In this document: positions 10,768 through 19,407 of the stretch, in pieces
Numbering within the stretch: the first letter of the stretch is position 1
How the letters are laid out: the number at the start of each line of letters is the position of its first letter
DNA from: Azonexaceae bacterium
Lineage (GTDB): Bacteria; Pseudomonadota; Gammaproteobacteria; Burkholderiales; Rhodocyclaceae
Direction of reading: 5' to 3'
Length of the DNA: 33,175 bases
Assembly: GCA_009469665.1 (NCBI GenBank)
Contig: SSTB01000017.1
Span: 1-33,175, forward strand
The notes under the pieces: generated by a model
Seen by the model: the letters and a program-made list of their open reading frames with translations, nothing else
The model's database searches: none
Told to the model about the DNA's origin: nothing
Program-made: the position numbers and the translations under genes

Positions 10768-12879
10768 TCAATGCTCTGGTTTCGCGGCTTGAGCGCGGGC
10801 TTTGGCTTGTGCAGCCATCTCTTCTCGCAAGCGCCGCAGCTTTTCCCGCGGGTCTTCCTTGGGGCCGTCGCCTTCACCCAGTTTCATCTCGGTGATGAAG
10901 CGGCTCGGGATGGCTTGCACATACTCGCGGCCCTTCTTGCGGCGTTTCAGCACGCTCACACCCAGCGTCAGGCGGGCGCGGGTGATGCCCACGTACATCA
11001 GGCGGCGCTCTTCCTCCACCCGTTCGGCCGTGATCTCACTCTCTTCGTTGTTGAACGGCAGAGAGCCTTCGTTCACGCCCGCCAGCACCACGTGGGGCCA
11101 TTCAAGACCCTTCGAGGCATGCAAGGTCGACAAGGTCACCACGTTCTGATCGGCATTGCGTTCGGCCAGGCTGGTGATCAGCGAAATGCTCTGGGCCACG
11201 TCCAGCACGCTCTTCTTTTCGGTTTCCACCGTCATGCCGCCGTCGTTTTCGATCTCGCCACCGCAACGGCGCGCGATCCAGTCGACGAAGTCCAGCACGT
11301 TGTTCCAGCGAGCTGCGGCCACCTTCTCGTTGTCTTCGTTGTCGTACAGGTGTTGTTCGTAGCCAATTTCCTTCAGCCAGTCCAGCAAAAGCACCTTCGC
11401 GTCCTGCCCGCCAACGGTGTGGCGTGCGCGGTGTTCCAGATCGTTCACGTAGCGACCGAACTCGTGCAGCGAGCCCAGGGCTCGAGCGCTCAATGCGGCG
11501 GCCAGCGAGTCGGCAAACAGGGCCTCGAACATGCTGACCTTCCACTTGCTGGCGAATTCACCCAGGGCCCCCAAGGTCTGGTGGCCGATGCCGCGCTTCG
11601 GTGTGGTGGCTGCGCGCAGAAATGCGGGGTCATCGTCGTTGTTGACCAACAGGCGCAACCAACCGCACAGGTCTTTGATTTCAGCCTTGTCGAAAAAGCT
11701 TTGCCCGCCCGACACCTTGTAGGGGATGTTGGCGCGTCGCAAGGCCTGCTCGAAAGGGCGAGCCTGATGGTTGGCCCGGTACAAGATCGCGAAATTGCTC
11801 CAGTCGGTCTTGGCCGGGTCACCCGGGTGCTTTTCCAGCAGGTTCATGCGCAGGGCCATGAACCGGGCCACCGCACGCTCGGCTTCGTGTTCCTCGTTGT
11901 CGGCCTCCAGCAGCTTGACGGGTTCGCCTTCGCCCAAGTCTGACCACAGGGTCTTCTGGAACAGCTTGGGGTTGGTCGCGATCACGTTGTTGGCTGCGCG
12001 CAAGATCGCGCTGGTGGAGCGGTAGTTCTGCTCCAGCGGAATCACTTTCAGGTGAGGGTAGTCTTGCGGCAGCTTCTTCAGGTTGTCCAGCGTGGCGCCG
12101 CGCCAGCCGTAGATCGACTGGTCGTCGTCGCCCACCGCGGTGAACACGCCTTGCAGGCCGACCAGCAGTTTGAGCAACTCGTACTGGGTGGCGTTGGTGT
12201 CCTGGTATTCGTCAACCAGCACATGGCGCAGTTGGCGCTGCCACTTCATGCGCACGTGTTCATGCTCGGCCAACAGCTTGAGCGGCAGGCTGATCAGGTC
12301 ATCAAAGTCCACAGCCTGATACGCGGCCAGGCGCTCTTCGTACAAGCGCATCACACGGGCGGCCACCTGTTCGTCGTCACTTTGGGCTTGGGACAACGCT
12401 TGCGTACTGTTGAGGCCCTGGTTCTTCCACAGGCTGATGGTCCATTGCCAATGGCGGGCTTGTTTGGCATCGGTGGTGCCGCCGGCATCGCGCAAGATGC
12501 TGGTCACGTCGTCGGCATCCAGAATCGAAAACTGTGGCTTCAGGCCCAATGCTTCGCCATCTTCGCGCAACAGCTTCACGCCCAATGAGTGAAAGGTGCA
12601 GATCAGCAGCTTGCCTGCAGCCCGGGCACCAATCAGCGCCTTGGCCCGCTCGCGCATTTCAGCGGCGGCCTTGTTGGTGAACGTGATGGCCGCGATCTGA
12701 TTCGGCGCCAGGTCGCCACCCGGGCCGGGGGCCAGCAAGCGCGCGATCTTGTGTGTGATGACCCGGGTTTTGCCCGATCCCGCCCCGGCCAGCACCAGGC
12801 ACGGTCCTTCCACGTACTGAACAGCCGTCATCTGAGCGGGGTTCATGGTGGCGGGGCCGTTGGCTTGGTGAGACGACAT
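10768..12879 (-). CDS. rep: ATP-dependent 3'-5' DNA helicase, Rep/UvrD superfamily
   Basis: This superfamily 1A helicase moves 3'-5' on DNA; Rep supports replication-fork progress past proteins and stalls. The 703-residue product shows the helicase motifs in order: I AGAGSGKT (residues 31-38), Ia AITFTNKAA, II DEYQDTN, III GDDDQSIYGWRGA, IV EQNYRS, V TLHASKGLEW and VI EERRLMYVGITRA. The PYKVSGGQSFFDKAEIKDL segment and the compact C-terminus favour Rep over UvrD or PcrA. The start at 12879 (MSSHQANG) fits the family, but its ribosome-binding site is poor; ATGs at 12942 and 12846 are in frame. The C-terminus is Lys/Ala-rich. Confidence 0.88.
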   Translation of the reverse strand: MSSHQANGPATMNPAQMTAVQYVEGPCLVLAGAGSGKTRVITHKIARLLAPGPGGDLAPNQIAAITFTNKAAAEMRERAKALIGARAAGKLLICTFHSLGVKLLREDGEALGLKPQFSILDADDVTSILRDAGGTTDAKQARHWQWTISLWKNQGLNSTQALSQAQSDDEQVAARVMRLYEERLAAYQAVDFDDLISLPLKLLAEHEHVRMKWQRQLRHVLVDEYQDTNATQYELLKLLVGLQGVFTAVGDDDQSIYGWRGATLDNLKKLPQDYPHLKVIPLEQNYRSTSAILRAANNVIATNPKLFQKTLWSDLGEGEPVKLLEADNEEHEAERAVARFMALRMNLLEKHPGDPAKTDWSNFAILYRANHQARPFEQALRRANIPYKVSGGQSFFDKAEIKDLCGWLRLLVNNDDDPAFLRAATTPKRGIGHQTLGALGEFASKWKVSMFEALFADSLAAALSARALGSLHEFGRYVNDLEHRARHTVGGQDAKVLLLDWLKEIGYEQHLYDNEDNEKVAAARWNNVLDFVDWIARRCGGEIENDGGMTVETEKKSVLDVAQSISLITSLAERNADQNVVTLSTLHASKGLEWPHVVLAGVNEGSLPFNNEESEITAERVEEERRLMYVGITRARLTLGVSVLKRRKKGREYVQAIPSRFITEMKLGEGDGPKEDPREKLRRLREEMAAQAKARAQAAKPEH

Positions 12880-12963
12880 GGGACAAGCGAGGTCAGAAAA
12901 AGGCAAGGGCGCCCAGCATAGTGCAAGGCGCCCCAGTTTCAACTTGGGCGAGCTGTGGGCGGA

Positions 12964-14223
12964 TCAGATGCCTGCGACAAATTCCCCCACCACGGCGGCA
13001 AAGGCTTGGGGCTGCTCCACGGCGCTGAGATGCGCGCAGCCCTGCAGTGTCACCATTTGTGCGCCTGAAATCCCTTTAGCCAGAGCAAAGGCGGTTTCCA
13101 CAGGGGTGCTCTGGTCATGGCTGGACGCCACCACCAGTGTGGGTACGCGAATCTGGCCCAGGCGGGCAGTGGTGTTGGCGTCGCACAGTGCTGCCGCGCA
13201 GGCAGTGTAGCCCTCGGGGTCGGTCGACTCCAGCAGGCGCTGGTGGCGCGACACGGTGGCAGCTTGCTTGGCACGGAATTCATCGCTGAAAAAGCGAGTC
13301 ATGGTGCTGGTGCTGATGGCGCCCAGGCCATGGGCTTCGACCGTGGCAATGCGTTGCCCAATCGCTTCGCGACCCATGCCGGAATAGCTGCTGGTGGTAT
13401 TGGCCAGCACCAGCGCTTTCACCTTGTCTGGGTGGCGAATGGCCAACTCCTGGCCGATCAGTCCGCCCATCGACAAGCCCACCCAGATCACCGGGCCCCC
13501 GTTGGCCACCTCGTCGATCAGGCGAGCCGCATCGGCGGCCAGTTCGGTCATGGTCAGCGGTTCAGCAGGTGTTTGCGAGCGGCCGTGGCCACGCGTGTCG
13601 GGGCAGATCACATTGCAGGTGGTGGCCAGTTCATTGGCAACCAAATCCCACATCGAACTGTCCTGGCCCAGAGCGTGGCTCAGCACAATCGTGTGCTCGG
13701 CCTTGCCGTTGCGGGCTTCGCGTACGGTGCAGTGGAGCTTGGGGCGGGTGGTAGTGAAGACCGAACGGCCCACGCCTGGGTGCCAGGCCACATCTGCCGA
13801 ATGAGCTGGGGGCTCCATGCCCAATTCACGCATGATGCCCAGCGCTCGTGCGAAACCCGTGTTGGCGGCTGGCACGCCGGCATAGATGGCAATCTGAATC
13901 AGTGCTTCGCGTACTTCTTCCACGCTCAAGGTGTGGGCGTTGCCAGGGGTCAGGGCGCCGCGCAAATGAATTTCAAACTCATCCCAGCGGCCAAGGGCGC
14001 TGGTTACGGCCAGCACAATGATTCGGCGGGTTTTCCAGTCCAGACCAGGGCGCCCCCATACGCCATGCCAGGCGTAGTCGGTGATGAAGTGCTGGAATTC
14101 GGCATTGAAGGTGTTGGCCTTGGCCACGGATTTGTCCACCCATGCGTCGCCCAGGGCGGCACGGCGGTTGCGCATGCCGCGTTCGAAAGGGTGGTCGAAA
14201 TCGTGTTCCAGGGATCGGGTCAT
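12964..14223 (-). CDS. Fused carboxymuconolactone decarboxylase / 3-oxoadipate enol-lactonase-like hydrolase
   Basis: The first 140 or so residues match the 4-carboxymuconolactone decarboxylase (PcaC) family: FNAEFQHFITDYAWHGVWGR, RRIIVLAVTSALGRWDEFEIH and LTPGNAHTLSVEEVREA. Residues 160-419 form an alpha/beta hydrolase like 3-oxoadipate enol-lactonase (PcaD), with nucleophile Ser251 in GLSMGG, acid Asp370 in SSHDQSTP and His398 in GCAHLS. These two activities are consecutive steps of protocatechuate breakdown. The order here, PcaC then PcaD, is the reverse of the PcaL fusion described in Rhodococcus. The gene stands alone, with no other pca genes nearby, so the substrate may differ. It starts at ATG 14223 with a weak ribosome-binding site. 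Confidence 0.85.
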   Translation of the reverse strand: MTRSLEHDFDHPFERGMRNRRAALGDAWVDKSVAKANTFNAEFQHFITDYAWHGVWGRPGLDWKTRRIIVLAVTSALGRWDEFEIHLRGALTPGNAHTLSVEEVREALIQIAIYAGVPAANTGFARALGIMRELGMEPPAHSADVAWHPGVGRSVFTTTRPKLHCTVREARNGKAEHTIVLSHALGQDSSMWDLVANELATTCNVICPDTRGHGRSQTPAEPLTMTELAADAARLIDEVANGGPVIWVGLSMGGLIGQELAIRHPDKVKALVLANTTSSYSGMGREAIGQRIATVEAHGLGAISTSTMTRFFSDEFRAKQAATVSRHQRLLESTDPEGYTACAAALCDANTTARLGQIRVPTLVVASSHDQSTPVETAFALAKGISGAQMVTLQGCAHLSAVEQPQAFAAVVGEFVAGI

Positions 14224-14330
14224 TTTCTTGTCGCAGACGGTGAAAATTTTTTAACAGGTGACATTGTGCCGTGCAGGCGGATGAATGCATCAGGATCACT
14301 CCCGTGCAAAACCTGTGCCGCGTATCGGTT

Positions 14331-14344
14331 ATGGTGCGCACCAT
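14331..14344. repeat. Perfect 14-bp palindrome over the rlpA start region
   Basis: ATGGTGCGCACCAT reads the same on both strands, and its last two bases are the first two of the proposed rlpA ATG. It could bind a dimeric regulator or fold in the mRNA. It could also be chance in GC-rich sequence. Confidence 0.45.
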
Positions 14345-15305
14345 GAATCAGGAACGTCCATTTTCTCAGGCCGCAGAGGGGAGGCCGTGGCGCATGGGGG
14401 CATGGGTTGTCGTGGTGCTGGCGGCTGTCTTGGCCGCGGGATGCGCCACACGCCCGGGAGGCACCCGCCCCGATCGCGATGGCGCGCCAATGAGCCCGCC
14501 GGCTGATCTCGCATCGACGCCCGATCCCGAGCCGCAAATTGAACCCATTCGACAGGGGGGGCCAAACAAGCCTTATGTGGTGCTCGGGCAGGCGTATGAG
14601 CCGATGGCCTCTGATGTGGTGTGGCGCGAGAAGGGTGTGGCCTCCTGGTACGGCACCAAGTTCCACGGCCGCAAAACAGCCAGCGGCGAACTCTTTAGCA
14701 TGTATGGCGTCACGGCCGCGCATCGTACTTTGCCCATTCCCAGCTATGCACGTGTTCGCAATGTGCGCAACGGCAAAGAGATCATTGTCCGTGTCAATGA
14801 TCGCGGGCCCTTCCATTCCTCTCGGGTCATGGACCTCAGCTACGCGGCTGCGGTCAAGCTGGGCATCGCTTCGGCCGGCAGTGCGGTGGTGGAAATCGAG
14901 CGCCTGACCTTTGATGACATTCGCTCTGGCAGTTGGCGTAAGCAGCCTGAATTAGGGGCTCCGGCGACCGAAGCTGTTGCTGCGCTGCCTGAGCAGGCTA
15001 TGCCCGCACCTGAGGCAGTGGCGCCGCCTGCCACGAGTGAAGAGCGGGTGAAGGCCTACACGCCAGCCGCGCAGGGCTACTGGGTGCAGTTGGCGGCCTT
15101 GTCGCGACGTGAAGGGGTTGATCGTTTGCAGCAGCGCGTCAACAGCGAAGCGGCCTCTTTGGCGCCGATGATGGCGGTTTTCAAGGAGGCAGCGGTGTAC
15201 AAACTGCAGGTGGGGCCTTACGCTTCGCGCCAGGAGGCGCAAGACGCGGCACGCAACGTGAAAGAGGCTTTGCAGTTGGTGCCTCTGGTCATTGAAAGGC
15301 GCTGA
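14343..15305 (+). CDS. rlpA: Septal ring lytic transglycosylase RlpA, lipoprotein
   Basis: RlpA cleaves glycan strands lacking stem peptides at the division septum. The product has a lipoprotein signal with lipobox LAAGC (Cys34 in the 320-residue version), a Pro-rich linker, a double-psi beta-barrel domain (GVASWYGTKFHGRKTASGE, then VRVNDRGPFHSSRVMDLSYAAA) and a C-terminal SPOR domain (YWVQLAALSRREGVDRL to VYKLQVGPYASRQEAQ) that binds septal peptidoglycan. The start is uncertain: ATG 14343 lacks a clear ribosome-binding site, GTG 14304 has AGGA upstream, and ATG 14394 has GGGAGG nine bases upstream but would leave the signal peptide without a positive charge. The EamA gene follows directly. 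Confidence 0.93.
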   Translation: MNQERPFSQAAEGRPWRMGAWVVVVLAAVLAAGCATRPGGTRPDRDGAPMSPPADLASTPDPEPQIEPIRQGGPNKPYVVLGQAYEPMASDVVWREKGVASWYGTKFHGRKTASGELFSMYGVTAAHRTLPIPSYARVRNVRNGKEIIVRVNDRGPFHSSRVMDLSYAAAVKLGIASAGSAVVEIERLTFDDIRSGSWRKQPELGAPATEAVAALPEQAMPAPEAVAPPATSEERVKAYTPAAQGYWVQLAALSRREGVDRLQQRVNSEAASLAPMMAVFKEAAVYKLQVGPYASRQEAQDAARNVKEALQLVPLVIERR

Positions 15306-16178
15306 GTGAACGGTCTGGCTTCGTTGTCGTTGGTCTTTAATGCCTTGGTCTGGGGCTTGTCGTGGTGGCCGTTGCGTCAGTTGCAGTTGGCGGGGCTGCA
15401 TCCCTTGTGGGCCACCATGTTGTTCTTCGCTGCCGGCGCGGTCCTGTTGGTGCTGTGGCGGCCCTCGGTGGTGGGGCAGGTGCTACGTCAGCCAGCTCTG
15501 TTGGCTCTGGGCTGTGTCGCTGGGCTGACCAACGCGTCATTCAATTGGGGTGTGTCCATTGGCGATGTCGTGCGCGTCGTCCTGCTGTTTTATCTCATGC
15601 CTCTTTGGGCGGCGCTGCTGGCATGGGTGCTCTTGAGGGAGAGCTTGACATGGCAGGCAGGCTTGCGCATGGGGCTGGCGCTGTGCGGGGCCATGCTGGT
15701 TCTCAAGCCGGAAGGGCAAGGCTGGCCCACACTCCATTCGGTTGCAGAAGTGCTCGGCTTGCTCGGGGGATTTGGCTTTGCCTTGACCAATGTGCTGTTG
15801 CGTCAGCAAGCCAGTCAGCCGGTGGCCATGCGGGCCTTTGCCATGTTCTCGGGGTGCACCTTGTTGCCGGGCGCCTTGGCGCTGGGCTTGAGTCAGTCGG
15901 GGGTGGTGGCTGCATGGCCCGCATGGTCTTGGTCCTGGGGGGGGCTGGTCCTGGCCATGAGCGCTGTTTTCGTCGTGGCCAACTTGGCGCTGCAATACGG
16001 CGCAGGCCATTTGCCGGTGCGACTGACCTCGGTGTTGATGTTGACCGAGGTGATCTTCGCTTCAGGCTCGTCCGTGCTGTGGGGCGGGGCCACCCTCACC
16101 GGCAATGTGATGGCCGGTGGCGCGCTGATTGTGCTGGCAGCCCTGTTGGCTGCCGTGGGTGAGCGAGACGCCGCCTGA
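15306..16178 (+). CDS. EamA (DMT superfamily) transporter
   Basis: This is a 290-residue inner-membrane protein with about ten hydrophobic helices in two repeated halves, as in drug/metabolite transporters of the EamA family. Recognisable features are the start VFNALVWGLSWWPLRQL, the ASFNWGVSIGDVVRVVLLFYLMPLW segment (read as two parts) and the second repeat with LPVRLTSVLMLTEVIFASGSS. The substrate cannot be read from sequence. It begins with GTG immediately after the rlpA TGA, with AAAGG six bases upstream inside rlpA, so it is co-transcribed and probably translationally coupled. It converges on hemE, with five bases between the stop codons. Confidence 0.9.
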   Translation: MNGLASLSLVFNALVWGLSWWPLRQLQLAGLHPLWATMLFFAAGAVLLVLWRPSVVGQVLRQPALLALGCVAGLTNASFNWGVSIGDVVRVVLLFYLMPLWAALLAWVLLRESLTWQAGLRMGLALCGAMLVLKPEGQGWPTLHSVAEVLGLLGGFGFALTNVLLRQQASQPVAMRAFAMFSGCTLLPGALALGLSQSGVVAAWPAWSWSWGGLVLAMSAVFVVANLALQYGAGHLPVRLTSVLMLTEVIFASGSSVLWGGATLTGNVMAGGALIVLAALLAAVGERDAA

Positions 16179-16190
16179 TTCGATCAGGCG
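16172..16190. terminator. Hairpin spanning the convergent EamA and hemE stop codons
   Basis: CGCCTGA (16172-16178) and TCAGGCG (16184-16190) form a perfect 7-bp stem with loop TTCGA. Each arm contains the TGA of one of the two converging genes. No T run follows on either strand, so it is at best a weak or Rho-assisted bidirectional terminator. Confidence 0.5.
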
Positions 16191-17323
16191 CGCTGCTTGC
16201 GCGAGTGGCTGTGCACCGTCTCGACCAGCGCAGTGACGTGCTCTGGTGGGGTGAACTGCGAAATGCCATGCCCCAGATTGAACACGTGTCCGGCAAACGA
16301 CCCATCGGCGTTGCGCGGGGCACCAAAGCTGTCGAGCGTGCGGATGACCTGCTGGGCCACCTGCTCAGGCTGGGCAAACAGCACGTTCGGGTCCAGGTTG
16401 CCCTGCAGGGCAACGCGGTCGCCGACCATGGCGCGTGCCTTGCCCAAATTCATGGTCCAGTCCAGGCCCACCACGTCGCAGCCGGTGTCGGCAATCTGGT
16501 CCAGCCACAATCCGCCACCCTTGGTGAACACGATGTGCGGGATGCGATAGCCCTCGTGCTCGCGCTTCAGTTGCGCCAGCACGCGGCGTGTGTACGCCAG
16601 GCTGAATTCCTGGAAGGCGCCATCGGCCAGCACGCCGCCCCATGAGTCGAACACCATCACCGCTTGCGCGCCGGCTTCGATCTGGGTGTTCAGGTACAAC
16701 GCGACCGCATCGGCGTTCACCGCCAGAATCTTGTGCATCAGGTCCGGACGTTGATACATCAAGGTCTTGACCAGGCGGTAGTCATCCGAGCCGCCGCCTT
16801 CCACCATGTAGCAAGCCAGCGTCCAGGGGCTGCCGGAGAACCCGATCAGCGGCACTTTGCCCACGCCCTTGTCGTCGGCCAGGGCGCGGCGAATGGTTTT
16901 GACGGCGTCAAAGACATAGCGCAGCTTGTTCATGTCGGGCACAGCCAACTCCGCCACGGCGGCTTCGTCGCGCACCACCTTGGCAAACTTGGGGCCTTCG
17001 CCCGCCGCAAAGCTCAGGCCCAGGCCCATCGCGTCAGGAATGGTCAGGATGTCTGAAAACAGAATGGCCGCGTCCAAGTCATAGCGGCGCAGAGGTTGCA
17101 TCGTGACTTCGCATGCCAGTTCTGGGTTGGTGGCCAGCCCCATGAAGCTACCCGCCACATCGCGCGTGGCTCGGTATTCGGGCAAGTAGCGCCCGGCTTG
17201 TCGCATCAACCACACGGGGGTGTAGTCGGTGGGTAGGCGGAGACAGGCGCGCAAAAACTGATCGTTGTGCAGTGGAGGCAGTGCCACGGAGGGCGTTTGG
17301 GGCTTGGATGCAGTCATCTCCAT
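16184..17323 (-). CDS. hemE: Uroporphyrinogen III decarboxylase
   Basis: HemE removes four carboxyl groups from uroporphyrinogen III to give coproporphyrinogen III in haem synthesis. The 379-residue protein has the N-terminal signature [17 protein letters not shown] (Arg41 in RQAGRY), the catalytic aspartate region [14 protein letters not shown] (Asp91), [16 protein letters not shown], and FNLGHGI near the end. The start was placed at ATG 17323, nine bases after GGGGTG; ATG 17317 is equally possible, and a longer frame to 17383 adds residues not expected in the family. It is divergent from the atp operon promoter and is probably transcribed alone. Confidence 0.96.
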   Translation of the reverse strand: MEMTASKPQTPSVALPPLHNDQFLRACLRLPTDYTPVWLMRQAGRYLPEYRATRDVAGSFMGLATNPELACEVTMQPLRRYDLDAAILFSDILTIPDAMGLGLSFAAGEGPKFAKVVRDEAAVAELAVPDMNKLRYVFDAVKTIRRALADDKGVGKVPLIGFSGSPWTLACYMVEGGGSDDYRLVKTLMYQRPDLMHKILAVNADAVALYLNTQIEAGAQAVMVFDSWGGVLADGAFQEFSLAYTRRVLAQLKREHEGYRIPHIVFTKGGGLWLDQIADTGCDVVGLDWTMNLGKARAMVGDRVALQGNLDPNVLFAQPEQVAQQVIRTLDSFGAPRNADGSFAGHVFNLGHGISQFTPPEHVTALVETVHSHSRKQRA

Positions 17324-17431
17324 ATTGTAGGCACCCCGTTGAGAGGCGCTTCTGCGGTCGATCAAACGCGTCAGGCGTGACACTTTCCACCTTGGACTGA
17401 GGGTGTTTCAAACGAGATGCACAGATAGGGC

Positions 17432-17461
17432 TTGGCTGAAGTCCGGGTAAGTGCGTATAAT
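17432..17461 (+). promoter_or_regulatory. Sigma-70 promoter of the atp operon
   Basis: TTGGCT (17432-17437) and a perfect TATAAT (17456-17461) are separated by 18 bases. The spacer holds GTCCGGGTAAGTGCG. The predicted start near 17468 gives a leader of about 110 bases before atpI, with two hairpins. Confidence 0.75.
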
Positions 17462-17472
17462 CTTTAGGTTTT

Positions 17473-17548
17473 GCCGACACCAAGGTCGGCGTCTTGTCTT
17501 AACAGAGTGTCAATCTGGGGCAGGTCAGTGTGAGATGCATGAGCATCT
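17473..17548 (+). promoter_or_regulatory. Structured 5' leader of the atp operon
   Basis: Two perfect inverted repeats are present. GCCGAC / GTCGGC (17473-17490, loop ACCAAG) is followed by the pyrimidine-rich GTCTTGTCTT. AGATGC / GCATCT (17533-17548, loop ATGA) lies just before atpI. The first could be a weak attenuator and the second could affect atpI translation. Neither matches a riboswitch known to me. Confidence 0.4.
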
Positions 17549-17578
17549 GACGCAGCCGGTCTCTTGGTTGTGAAGGTC

Positions 17579-18091
17579 ATGCAGCACCCCCCGAGCCAAC
17601 AGCCCAGCGGGGCGCGCAGCCCGCAACCTTCAGGTTTTGAAGACTCTGATTGGGATCAGGATGCTGAAATCCCCGTCCGGCAGCTGACGCGAGAAGAGGC
17701 TCAGGCCTTGCTCGCAAAGCAAACCAGTTTGTCGGTTTGGCAGGTTCTTGCCATCCAGGCAGGCTGTGGGTTGCTGGTCGCGCTGGTGTGGGGGGCTTTG
17801 TCTCACCGATCTGCGGCTTTCTGGTCGTCGCTCTATGCGACGGCGGTGGTCGTTGTCCCGGGCCTCTTGATGGCGCGGGGTGTATTTGGTCGAAACGCGG
17901 GGCGTGGTGTTGGGGGTCTTCTGGTTTGGGAGATCCTCAAGTTGGGTTTGTCGGGTGCCTTGTTGGCGCTCGCGCCGGTGGTGGTTCGTCCTCTGGATTG
18001 GGCTGCTTTGCTGGTGACCTTGGTGTTGTGCTTGAAAGTGATTGGGGTGGTTCTGCTCGTGTGGCAGGGCCGCAAGAAAAATTTTGTTTGA
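17579..18091 (+). CDS. atpI: ATP synthase subunit I
   Basis: AtpI is a small membrane protein encoded at the head of atp operons and thought to help assemble the c-ring. The 170-residue product has a polar N-terminus (about residues 1-50) and four hydrophobic segments (VWQVLAIQAGCGLLVALVWG, FWSSLYATAVVVVPGLLMA, LVWEILKLGLSGALLALAP and LVTLVLCLKVIGVVLLV), the layout of the family. The ATG at 17579 was chosen over in-frame GTG 17570 and TTG 17564; AAGG lies close upstream, so the start is not firm. Sequence conservation of AtpI is low, so position and topology carry the call. atpB follows after 12 bases. Confidence 0.85.
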   Translation: MQHPPSQQPSGARSPQPSGFEDSDWDQDAEIPVRQLTREEAQALLAKQTSLSVWQVLAIQAGCGLLVALVWGALSHRSAAFWSSLYATAVVVVPGLLMARGVFGRNAGRGVGGLLVWEILKLGLSGALLALAPVVVRPLDWAALLVTLVLCLKVIGVVLLVWQGRKKNFV

Positions 18092-18103
18092 CGAGAGTTG
18101 CTG

Positions 18104-19018
18104 ATGTCTGCTGACGCTGTCGCCACCACGGCTGAACACGTGGCCCACCACGGGCCAACCGCTCCGGAATACATCGGGCACCACCTGCGCCACCTCCAGA
18201 ACTTCACGGAGGCGCAAGCCATCGTGGACTGGAACTACATCAACCTGGACTCCGTGTTCTGGTCGATCACTCTGGGGCTGCTGGGTGTGTTCCTGTTGTG
18301 GCGCGCTGCTCGCGCAGCCACCTCTGGCGTCCCCGGCCGCTTCCAGGCTGCCGTTGAAATGCTGGTTGAGTTGGTTGATACACAATCCAAGGGCATCATC
18401 CCCAACGCGGAATCGCGCAAGGCTGTGGCTCCCGTGGCGCTGACAGTGTTCGTGTGGATCTTCTTCATGAACGCCATGGACTTGCTGCCTGTCGACTTGC
18501 TGCCCCGCCTGTGGGAAGAGTATTACAAGGTCGCCGGTCACGATCCTCATCACGCTTTCATGCGCGTGGTCCCGACTGCTGACCTGTCCATCACCCTGGG
18601 TATGTCGATTTCCGTGCTGCTGATCTGTCTGTACTACAACATGAAGATCAAAGGCATTGGCGGCTTCATCAAGGAACTGTTCACGGCGCCTTTCCATGCT
18701 CACAGCGTGGGTGGCACCATTGCCCTGGCTTTGCCCAACTTCTTCCTGAATCTGGTTGAGTTCGGCGCCAAGACCATCTCGCATGGTATGCGGTTGTGGG
18801 GCAACATGTACGCTGGCGAATTGGTTTTCATGCTGATCGCCTTGCTGGGTGGCGCCGTTGGCGCGGCCATCACCTTCGGTGGTGCCGGCCTGTGGATCCT
18901 GGGTGTGCTGGCCGGTTCGGCTTGGGCCATCTTCCACATTCTGATCATTGCGCTCCAGGCCTTCATCTTCATGATGTTGACCCTGGTGTACATCGGTCAG
19001 GCACATCAAGGTCACTGA
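18104..19018 (+). CDS. atpB: ATP synthase F0 subunit a
   Basis: Subunit a forms the two proton half-channels against the c-ring. The 304-residue protein has the expected membrane helices and the essential arginine, Arg230, in [15 protein letters not shown], followed by a long C-terminal hydrophobic hairpin ([17 protein letters not shown]). The extended, His-rich N-terminus (residues 1-35) is usual in betaproteobacteria. The ATG at 18104 has GAGAG about seven bases upstream; a TTG six bases earlier is in frame. The next gene, atpE, lies 81 bases away across a pyrimidine-rich tract. Confidence 0.97.
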   Translation: MSADAVATTAEHVAHHGPTAPEYIGHHLRHLQNFTEAQAIVDWNYINLDSVFWSITLGLLGVFLLWRAARAATSGVPGRFQAAVEMLVELVDTQSKGIIPNAESRKAVAPVALTVFVWIFFMNAMDLLPVDLLPRLWEEYYKVAGHDPHHAFMRVVPTADLSITLGMSISVLLICLYYNMKIKGIGGFIKELFTAPFHAHSVGGTIALALPNFFLNLVEFGAKTISHGMRLWGNMYAGELVFMLIALLGGAVGAAITFGGAGLWILGVLAGSAWAIFHILIIALQAFIFMMLTLVYIGQAHQGH

Positions 19019-19044
19019 TCCCCATCGGTGCCCCTCGATAAAAC

Positions 19045-19357
<313 letters not shown>

Positions 19358-19365
19358 TCGGTCCC

Positions 19366-19396
19366 TTCTCGACTGAATATTTCAATTAACCGAGAA
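19366..19396 (+). promoter_or_regulatory. Hairpin overlapping the atpF ribosome-binding site
   Basis: TTCTCG (19366-19371) pairs perfectly with CGAGAA (19391-19396), and the enclosed TGAA / TTCA (19374-19384) adds a small inner stem. The 3' arm overlaps the GAAAGG ribosome-binding site of atpF, whose start codon is GTG. Such a hairpin would lower b-subunit synthesis relative to c, matching the 2-to-many stoichiometry. Inferred from sequence only. Confidence 0.45.
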
Positions 19397-19407
19397 AGGT
19401 CCGAGCC

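Noticed and set aside
17324..17383. N-terminal extension of hemE to 17383
   Set aside because: The added residues do not resemble HemE and lie in the region between the divergent promoters; ATG 17323 or 17317 fits the family.
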